NCBI GenBank assembly: GCA_019155185.1
Contig: CM032804.1
Coordinates: forward strand, 12,868,992 to 12,932,991
From: Beaufortia kweichowensis
Taxonomy: Eukaryota > Chordata > Actinopteri > Cypriniformes > Gastromyzontidae
Length of the DNA: 64,000 nucleotides
Reading direction: 5' to 3'
Positions within the stretch are counted from its first letter, which is position 1. The number at the start of each line of letters is the position of its first letter. Of the stretch, positions 55,551 through 64,000 are shown piece after piece. Below the pieces are notes generated by a model. It was not told where the DNA came from. It worked only from the letters and a program-made list of their open reading frames with translations, and ran no database searches. Both the position numbers and the translations under genes were made by a program.

Positions 55551-57900
55551 GTAAAAACAGCCCATGTAGAATTACATCACTAGATAATTTCAGACAAGCT
55601 GTGGCAGTGTCCAAATGTTTTTGTGGCCATTGTTTAAATAATGTTAATGTTTATCTGTAAATTATTTAAAAAAGAGAGATTATAAAGTGGCTGAATCATA
55701 AAATTAGTATTTAAAAAGCACAGATGGAGAAAATATGTATTACAGACCACATCAGAGCCTTTTCATTCTGTTAAATCTAATTAGTGTCGGTTTGCAGGCG
55801 TTCCAAGATACCACACACAGACACTGACCAATGTTCCATAACCAAAGCCAAATGTCACCAGTCCTCATCACACAAACACTGTGTAATTAATCACCTGTCA
55901 AGAACAAGCGGCTGTTTCAGTAGCTTTACATCACACGCAAAATGTTTCTTCTTTACAATCTTGTCCATTACACTGGACTGGTTTTAAGGTTTTTTTTACC
56001 TATTGAGACTATGATGTTACATGCATGCATTGTATATTTGTGTTGAATCTTAGGAACATGTTGAATAAGTAAGGTGTTGAAGAATGAATTCTGAAATATC
56101 CATCTTTATTTTGATTCAATGCATCAAGAACGATATTCATATCTAAAGATCACTGTTATCATAAAGATGATTTATCAGCTTATATTACAGTACACATGGT
56201 GAGATACAGTGAACAGATCAAAATACATATATAGGGAATACACAGATGGGATTTTCCTGGTTATTGAATTATTTATGTACTAGGTGTTGAAAATGTTGAA
56301 TAGGATATAATATCTCACAGAAGACAGAAAAACAACAAGATGACAGAGAAAGCTAAAATAAAATGAACTATAGCCAAGACGGCTGAAGTACACCTTTTAG
56401 CAAAACCTTTCACAAAAGAAACGTGTCACTCTGCTAGACGCCAGAGTAACTGCCTTTATATGTGTTTTAAAAAAAGTGTTGGTTAAAGGCATTGCAATGG
56501 CTCAGACTCATGACTTGTTTGCAGAATCCTCTGAGATATGCTGCTGTCTAATACAATAACAAGTAGATATTTCTGAAGGTTTCAGGAATTATTGTATTTC
56601 ACATGAGGTAAGGTTGATAAAAGCCTACTTCAGGACACAGTGCTGAGAGAAAATTGATACAGAATAATTTATACATGTTAAATAATTTATATCATATATA
56701 ATGTATATGCTAATAGGGCTTGCTGGGTGAGAACTATCAAAAAAACGTAATATTAAAGTCGAACCATGAATGACATGGAAATGTATAAAAGATGCAAAAA
56801 AATAAACAAACAGGAGAGTAAATATACAATAGTATGCAAAGCCATCCATTCTTTACCAACATAAATAACAAACATTATTTATTAAAGGATGCATATTAAA
56901 GGATTAGTAGACTACTCTTTGTTACAAGAATGGTCATTAGTATCCTTTAAAAAACCTTTTAAAAGGCCATGCTAGCTGATCTTGTATTTTATTCAAAAAA
57001 AGACAAATAAAACACAGAGAATCTTTTACAGATTTTGCAAAGTGAATAAGACTGCAATGAATAAAACAAAATAATGGAAACAAAGGAGCACTGCATGAAA
57101 ACAGACACTGTTGCTGGAAGTGTTTTTCTGCATGTATAAAGATAAGAGAGAAATGACAGACATCTTTTGTTTTTTTAATATTTGATGTTAGATTTTTTTT
57201 AAAACCTTTTTAAAGCTTTTATTTTATTTGAGGTATTTTAATAAATTAAAAAATAAACATTACTGTTTTTTATTATTATGTTTGTTTATGTTTATTGTTA
57301 GAAAAATGTGTCAAATATTTTATCTTGAGTTTTATATCTTTCCATCAATTTATAGTTTGTCATGATTAGATTGAAATTCAACTATAAAATATTAAAGCAA
57401 ATAGGAAAATAACATAGGTGTTCCTCCTGAGGAACGGTGACAGTTAACAGATTAAACATAGATGATAATTTCCTACAAAAAACTCTTAAAACATGAGTCA
57501 AATGAAGGTTAGGGCAAGTGTCTTCTGAAGCAAAGCTTCACTTGAGGAATTGACTAAGAAGCTGTTAGATAGTAAAAATCTTGCTCTCTACTGTAACTCT
57601 TAAATGTTATTTGCTCTTACACATAACTCATGAAGACACGTAACATGCAGAAAGTCAATTATTTAAGAGCTCTTTCTGTAATCAAGTTTAAAAACCAACA
57701 CGAATGAACCACAACACAAAAGAGTTTGCCTAAACAACAATCATTCTGTGTGAAAATTTACTATAGTAACCACAAATTTACCATTGACTCACTACAGAAA
57801 CCATGACCATGATATTTCTATTACACTAAACTAATTGTATTAATTTGGTTTATTTCTTATCTAACAATATGTACAGAAAATAGCAAATAGTAGTTTTTAT
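55551..57900. other. intergenic DNA, no gene seen
   Basis: AT-rich sequence with no supported features. Confidence 0.6.
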
Positions 57901-58130
57901 AACATCTGTTTTTATAGCTAGACTCGTCTTCCCCTTGTTGGATGCATTGCCGTGCATGCAAAAAATGACATGTGTACCTTCACGCAAAATAAGGCCCAGC
58001 GCACTTAACGTGTACACCTGTCCACTCTGCAATGACCCGTCTCCCATGCAATCTTGCGGATGTGTCGAGTATAAACCAGGCTGTAGACACATAGCAATGA
58101 CAGCAATAGCAAAAGCACTTTTCACAATGT
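57901..58130 (-). repeat. possible dispersed repeat carrying two overlapping chance frames
   Basis: The segment is richer in CpG than its flanks. On the minus strand it reads 'agcctggtttatactcgac' ... 'gggtcattgcagagtgga' ... 'gtgcgctgggccttatttt' ... 'ggcaatgcatccaacaagg'. These words resemble a fish repeat that I recall only vaguely. Open frames on both strands (57935-58201 plus, 57850-58125 minus) cross it; neither shows a known domain. Confidence 0.3.
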
Positions 58131-58274
58131 GTGAACGAGATGTCTTGTGCAGTGATAAGGCGTGTTATTGTACCCTTGGTAATTCTAAGGTTCAGTGTTA
58201 ATGATAGAGAACAAAATTAGTTTGAGATCCTGCTGACTGTGTCAAAATCTAGCGTGAGAAGCATGTTACTGCAA

Positions 58275-58407
58275 TTTCTTATTTGGCAGAAACTTTTTAT
58301 CAGTGCATTTAATCATTTGACCTTGATTTTAATCAGTATGTGTTCACTAAGGTTTGTACCCATGACCTTTGCATTGCTAACACAATGCTAAACAGTTGAG
58401 CTACATG
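58275..58407 (-). mobile_element. tRNA-derived SINE, reverse orientation
   Basis: On the minus strand the element starts 'catgtagctcaactgtttag' (A-box-like), continues 'cattgtgttagcaatgcaaa' and 'ggtcatgggtacaaacc' (B-box-like), then 'gaacacatactgatt', 'aatgcactgataaaaag' and 'ttctgccaaat'. This is the order of a cyprinid SINE: tRNA-related head, body, then the shared 'GATAAAAG...TCTGCCAAAT' tail, with part of the tail deleted. At about 133 bp it is close to full length but diverged. Confidence 0.8.
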
Positions 58408-59321
58408 TTGAAATCTTTTAGCATGTTGATATCAAAATATATTACCTAATATTGTATTATTAAAAATATAAAAATAATTCTTATTTTTTTATGTATATAT
58501 ATTAATCTCATATGTATGCTTTTGTCAGTTTCCCTTGTTCATTTGCATGCATTGTCGTGTAATTGAGTGTGTATTGTTTATTTTGAGTGTTTTGTTTATT
58601 ATTTAAACCAATAAAAGACAATGCATTATTTTTGTAATCAAGGGAGGCTTTTACAAAAGCGCTTCTTCTTGTATGCTGTTTTTTGCCCTTTTACAATCTG
58701 TTTGTTGCCCACAGACATTACAAGCATCATGACATTTTATTCTGGTAAAATGCAAATTGAAAAATGATAACACATAAGCTATTAAGACATTTTCTCAGCT
58801 TGAAATGATGGTCAGGTTATTTTGTTGTGAGTTCTTCAACAGCACACATAGATATAGCAACAGTGTCATCTACTGGCTCAAATATTACAATATCAGTAGT
58901 ACATATTATGGTCTTGGTATTCAGATGGGTTCAGTCAATTTACATAAAGTCATATCCATCAACACAGAGCTTTTTAGATCTTTACAGGCACTTCTGTGCA
59001 GATGTCCACACATGAGGGAGTGAAAGCACACGTAGACCTGTGAACATGACCAAAGAGAGCAGATGACAAGTGATTGTGTTGTAGTTTACAGAGATTCTTT
59101 GGGATCTATTGTTGCGGATCTTTAGATCAGTGTTTTGAGGGATTTATTTTAAAGCTACCAATTCTTGTTCTTGTTTGAAATGAATTGTTTACTAACTAAA
59201 TACTGAGTACTTTGTATAATGCAAACAGCCAATTCCATTAACCAAAAATTGCCAGGACTTGCCTAATAAACATACTTTTTTACAATTAACTTGAAATCAC
59301 ATACATCACACATCGCAGTAT
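58408..59321. other. intergenic DNA, no gene seen
   Basis: AT-rich sequence. The plus-strand frames near 58805-59023 overlap in two registers without any signature. Confidence 0.6.
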
Positions 59322-59370
59322 CTCATTTACATTTAGCTGACGCTTTTATCCAAAGCGACTTACAAATATT
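59322..59370 (-). repeat. fish SINE/LINE 3' tail fragment
   Basis: On the minus strand it reads 'tgtaagtcgctttggataaa' then 'agcgtcagctaaatgtaaa', an almost perfect copy of the conserved SINE tail. No tRNA-like head is attached. Confidence 0.8.
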
Positions 59371-60232
59371 AGGAGACAACAAGTAAATCATCATCCCTGA
59401 ACAAGCTCAGTGCTCATGAATTTCTCTATGGAAAGATCTTTATAACTGCAGGACAGATCAGAGGACATCACTCAAGCACATGTGTTATGTGAGAAAATAT
59501 AATTGAAGACATAAAGGTTTCTTGACTGATCCATAACTTTAATGTATTTACTACAGTACTATTATTGTTAAGGTATTTCCACCTTCTCATTCCACATTAC
59601 TCTTTACTAACATCTCTTTTTCATCCATCTCCTTTTCACCCCTTACAGGCCTGATCCTTCTGTAATCTCATTGACTTTTATTGACTTATTTTTTTTTGCC
59701 TTTTTCCTCAAATGTTAACAGTCATCTCTTTGTGGATCATTTCTTATCATATTACTGAATGTCTACACTAGACGCACAGCACAACACCCCAGCTAACCTT
59801 CGCATAACTTTCTCTGAAAATCAGCAATGTTTTTGCAGTTGTAAAAGAGCACTTTACTAACTGTATATTTAATTACCCTTAATATTTAATTGAAAATGCT
59901 ATTCTTACATTCTTAGTGAATTTACAGTATATTTTACAGTGAATTTACATTTACAGTAAATACATGCAGAAATAATGTTTTAATAACTTAATGAAAATGT
60001 TGGAAAAATATTCTTACAGGTCATATTTTGTTGATTGATTGATTTTGTCTGCACTGAAAAAAAAAAAAGCATCATCTCCAAATGTTCACAACAGAAAAAA
60101 ATCTAAGAAAAATTAAAGGATTAAATCTAGGAAAAAGATTATCCTAAGTAAATAATTATCCATCATTTACTTTATATATTTATAATATCTATAATCTAAT
60201 ATATAAATAATATAATATAACCCAATATAATA
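59371..60232. other. intergenic DNA, no gene seen
   Basis: AT-rich sequence ending in 'aatataatata'-type sequence next to the candidate LTR. Confidence 0.6.
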
Positions 60233-61615
60233 TGTAGAGACCTGGCCGGGCCAAATGTTGGATTTCTTTAAGGGATCATAAAGTTACAACAAACAACAAA
60301 TTCCTAGGGGGGGAGTCAACACCAGAACCCCTTTTGGCTCCAGAAAGTCTGGGTTAAGTGATGACCTGCCGGTTGTTACTTAACTCAGGAGGACAGTTAT
60401 GGTACCTCTCTGGCCTTCCCAGAGAGGGTAACCCCCCAGCTCAACTCCCTGAGATTCTCCAGGCCCCCTGGAGATTTGCAGAGAGGACTAGAGAAGTACA
60501 TTCCAAACACCTCAAAGAGACTCTCTAGGATGAGCGGGACTAAACTGCCCAATTTGTATCTATATATATATATATCTATGTGCGTATTCCTCCATAATCA
60601 CTTGATACCCTGTTCATAGTTATTGCATGCATTTCAGTGTCATTGAAGTTTAACTGTTATTTCATGGCAAATGAATGAATAACTATTGTTCTTACTTCAC
60701 TTCTCTCTCGTGTGTGGTATCAAAATGATCCACAAATTATTTCCTAAATAATGATGCACAGTACATAGTCATGGCGTGCATCATACTCAATTTACAATAA
60801 GTTGTGTGTTCGGTGCAAACAGGACATAAACCGTACCTGTGTAAATCATTTGTCACAGAGAAGGACAAAGAGATTTCTCCCGCGCAACCACCGTCCTTTT
60901 GCCATTGGTCAAAAGACCTGACATGGGCGTGACAGCTGTGCCTTTAAGACCACAATGCATCGAACAACTCTTGGCTCAGAAACTTGGAATCTCTCCAAAA
61001 CTTCGTGGGACCTGCCCTTCTTCAGGACAGCTTTTCCGGCAATCTTACTTCGGCAGACTTCGACACTTCTCGCGAAACTTCGCTCTCCGAACGGACTTCG
61101 CGAATCCACCGGGACACTCTCTCTCTCTTTCTCTCCGCGCACCAGGATTCAACAGCGCTTAAGCAACTGCCCCTTGGCTACCAAGGTGAACTTTTAGTAG
61201 AGAAAAACCCGGTGGTTGTGTCCTGCTGATTTAATATGCCATTCTTTACTCTTTACTCTAATTTTTCTATGCTTTATCTTGTATGAATGTGAATGTGTAT
61301 GTGTTTTGTTAGTTAATCAATATCATATTTCCGTAGTTTAGTTAATAAATATTCATTTGTATTCACTCATGATTGTCTCTGCTTAATGCTCATAACACAT
61401 CCCTTAAACTGTGCGATACTGTTACCGGCTCTGTATGTATTACTGTATTGGGCATGGACCGTTGTTAATCAAGGCCAGAAGAATAACGTGTTTATTGCAC
61501 CAGGTAATGCTACAAAATACATAGAGTTAATAATCTTTATCTGTGTGTATTTTTGTTTTAAATAACGCCGTCCTAAGTTTCACAATAACTAGTGGAGATG
61601 CTGGGGAGTGTTTCA
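60233..61615 (+). mobile_element. candidate solo LTR (endogenous retrovirus or Gypsy-like)
   Basis: A 1383-bp segment starts 'tgtagagacc' and ends 'gagtgtttca' (TG...CA) and is flanked on both sides by the same six bases, 'ataata' (60227-60232 and 61616-61621), as expected for an integration target duplication. Composition changes abruptly at the left edge. Two GC-rich blocks (about 60241-60545 and 60870-61210) sit in AT-rich DNA. A CCAAT box in reverse ('attggtc') is at about 60904 and a GC-box-like 'gggcgtg' at about 60924, with a poly(A) signal (aataaa) at about 61343, giving promoter-then-poly(A) order on the plus strand. No gag-pol or env coding sequence lies beside it, so it would be a solo LTR. 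An end at 61584 ('gtttcaca') is an alternative. The flanking AT-richness makes a chance 6-bp match possible. Confidence 0.5.
60562..60582. repeat. (TA)n run
   Basis: 'tatatatatatatatat' inside the candidate LTR. It could contribute a TATA-like element, but simple-repeat origin is as likely. Confidence 0.8.
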
Positions 61616-61621
61616 ATAATA

Positions 61622-64000
61622 CCTTCCTCGCAGAATCACTACAAATATAATATCTTAAACATTTTAGCCATATCGGTTTACACATAAAAACATCCCACTA
61701 AAGTTTATAGGTTCAATTTATTCTGCTTATTACATTACTTATTTGGCATTCTTAATTATTTGCTATTTTGTACACTTCAGTTTTAGCAGGATCCACAAAC
61801 AAAACTAAATATGCACCAAAAGGCCCCTTACAGATTAAGAAAAATATGTTTACTATGTGTGGGATGACAACAAAGTTCGTTTTATCACTGCAGTCAACCC
61901 AGAAGAGTACAGAATAGCTGTTTAACTTCATGTGCTGCATATCTCTCGGTCTCTGTTTCCCGACATATGAGATTAAGAGGATGTTGGTACCACCTCAAAC
62001 AGGATCTTGGCTTCAGCTTCCTTATTTTTCATTTATTTTGTAAGCCAAAATGTTGGCTCGCAGAAAAAAGTGTGCATTTAAGTTTACTTTCAAAAAAGTC
62101 AATAAATTCCTAAAGTCCTACACTACTGATATCAATCTGATATCACTGAAAATAAATAGATAATGAGTGAGGAGTGTTGGACTTGGCATTTAATCCTTCA
62201 AGTCCGCGTGTTCGTTTATTCAGGAAGGAGGACTCAAAAATATCTTTAAAAGGATTTATTTTAACAATCAAAAGTATATTGAAGAATATCACACTTGAAG
62301 AAAATATGCAGAGCTCTGGGTTCAATCTGTCCCTATCATTTACACAATCAAAGGAGTTCCCCCTCTCCACCTCTCCACCCTTCCGGTAGGCATCTTCTCA
62401 TATTTGGTCACTGTTATCTTCTGCTTAGTCTGCTTAGTCTGCAAAGATAGATCTTGGTCTGCACAAATTCAGGGTTAAGAGTGACTTGGAGTGCTTAGGG
62501 CACTTCGACCTAAGATAGCTAATTTCATATATGGTTATACCGGTCCTTCTCTTTCCTTGGTAAATTTCCACTGGCAAGCATATCATACAAGCACACAAGA
62601 CTATGAATATATATATATACGAGCAAATAGTGATTAATATTGTTTTACTGATTAATGTTATTATAATGATTAATATCAACACCAGAATATATGAGAGTAA
62701 ATAATGGTTATTAAAGACACAAGAATATACCAGAGTAGATAATGATTAATGTTGAACTCTGTGAAAGAAAGTTAAAACATTTATGAATACAAAATCCCTT
62801 TAGGAGTAATCAGTGCCCTACATATTCACAAAGCATTATTGTTTTTTTATTATTGGGTGAGGCTTACATGATACAATATACAGTTTATGAGTCATTACGT
62901 CTATGGAAAGTCCCCATAACACATGGAAACCCAACATACAAATACATTTGAAATACAAAACGCTATTCTCTAAAACCTGCTGTTTTAACTTATAATTCAG
63001 CTGATTATTTTTCTAGTTACTTGGTTTACAACATAATTTTACATTACAAATACTTTTTTTATTAAAATATGAATACTGGTTAAGGTTTTTCAGTTTTGAC
63101 AAAGTTGAAAATTGAAAGTTGTTAATAAAAACACTTTTTTTCAGTAGGACCACATTAATCGTCATATTTGAAATAATTGTCATATTTGAAATGTTTCTTA
63201 TTAACACTGCTATATAAGCGTTGTAATTATAAAAAATATTTTATTCAAAAAAATAAATGAAAGCTATTGTGGTTTACTTTTGCAATATAATATTAGTGCA
63301 ATATGAATATTTTTTATGTCCAAGTTCCTTCTCATGGCCTGTTGGCCTGGGGAATGAGACACCAATGTCTTTGAACTTGCAAAAAGAGGTGTTGCTGTGA
63401 CCCATTCACAGTCTTCTGTGTGTTTTCTCTGTCCATGTCACATACTCGCACGTGAGGTTCATGCCTAGAAACCGCTGACCTTTATTTCTATGCTTTTTTG
63501 TCACCCTAGTGTCAGGACTCTAACTTCCTCACATTGTTTACGGGTGAAAGGGTCAATCATTGTGCGCTGTGTTATTAGCAAATTTCACAACAGTGGAGCT
63601 GTTAATGGCATAACAATCATCCCCGCAGACGGCTCAACACACATCCCTGTATTGGGAGTATAAGTATTGTAGTACTTGTATGTTGTATGTATTGTATGTT
63701 ATGAATGAGTCACAACATTCAGTTAGAGTGAAAGTTTCCCGGTACTTTTTTCAGACAGCAATCTGACTGATATTACTCCATCAGTTGTGTGTTGGAATGT
63801 CTCTTTGTCTGAGATCCAGATGGCAGACGTTTGATATGAGTGAAATCTATTTGAGAAAACAATTCCCCCTCTATCTAGGCAGATAAAGGCAGATGTTTGC
63901 TTCAGAATAGTGCATGGTGTTGCACAACTGACTGTGGAAAAGTTAGATTAGATACGCAATTATTAATCCAGTTTTTCTTCCTTTGATCTGTGAAGCGGAG
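61622..64000. other. intergenic DNA, no gene seen
   Basis: AT-rich sequence. 62600-62760 has several imperfect copies of 'gattaatgttattat' and 'cacaagaatataccagagta'-like words, a small degenerate repeat. No exon, RNA gene or transposon ORF is recognisable to the window end. Confidence 0.55.

Noticed and set aside
57850..58201. A cysteine-rich 88-codon frame on the plus strand and an overlapping 91-codon minus-strand frame whose start resembles a signal peptide
   Set aside because: They overlap on opposite strands, have no known domain or splice/promoter context, and lie in a segment that looks like a dispersed repeat.
60899..61229. Four overlapping frames of 77-87 codons in the CpG-rich block
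   Set aside because: High GC removes stop codons in several frames at once; none has a family signature and the block fits an LTR leader.

Overview
The window is vertebrate nuclear DNA, very probably from a teleost fish and likely a cyprinid. Three things point to this. It carries GT-AG introns with small exons. Its one recognisable gene encodes a vertebrate Golgi glycosyltransferase. Its interspersed repeats are ones I recognise from fish genomes: tRNA-derived SINEs with the conserved 'AAGTCGCTTTGGATAAAAG'-type tail, a Tc1-like deletion derivative, 'ACACTGTAAAAAA' MITEs and 'TAGTTCACCCAAAAATG' repeats. The base composition is AT-rich and there is no bacterial-style gene packing. Almost all open reading frames of 60 codons or more are chance frames in non-coding DNA.

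Region 1 (1-24.4 kb, + strand) is the 3' half of mgat5b, which encodes alpha-1,6-mannosylglycoprotein 6-beta-N-acetylglucosaminyltransferase B (GnT-IX/GnT-Vb). Nine coding exons (5791-5922, 9263-9396, 11145-11275, 16872-17027, 17126-17272, 18319-18435, 21080-21154, 22726-22997, 23172-23370) join in frame with matching phases and give 453 residues ending in a stop codon. The first 5.8 kb is intron; the upstream exons and the promoter lie outside the window. Several poly(A) signals follow the stop. The intron after exon G holds a very long (CT)n tract close to its 5' splice site and a (CA)n tract.

Region 2 (24.4-60.2 kb) shows no gene I can support. It is intergenic DNA with dispersed repeats. 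The most distinctive are a degenerate tandem array of tRNA-like modules (27.1-28.75 kb), a Tc1-like remnant (32.9-33.2 kb), a 79-bp tandem duplication (42.2-42.4 kb), a 'GGTTGCTAGGGTG' minisatellite (43.4-43.5 kb), a terminal-inverted-repeat element split by (CT)n (45.2-45.7 kb), an element flanked by 'GGGTGGGA' termini with a GC-rich interior (50.2-50.85 kb), two MITEs (50.9 and 54.1 kb) and a tRNA-derived SINE (58.3 kb). Some stretches look less repetitive and more balanced in composition, and could be conserved non-coding elements; that needs alignment.

Region 3 (60.2-64 kb) holds a 1.38-kb segment with TG...CA ends flanked by identical 6-bp 'ataata' direct repeats, which I read as a candidate solo LTR, followed by AT-rich sequence with no recognisable gene.

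I found no convincing undescribed multi-gene system. The most interesting items are the tRNA-module array, the candidate solo LTR, the (CT)79 tract beside an mgat5b splice donor, and the 'GGGTGGGA' element with its GC-rich interior.
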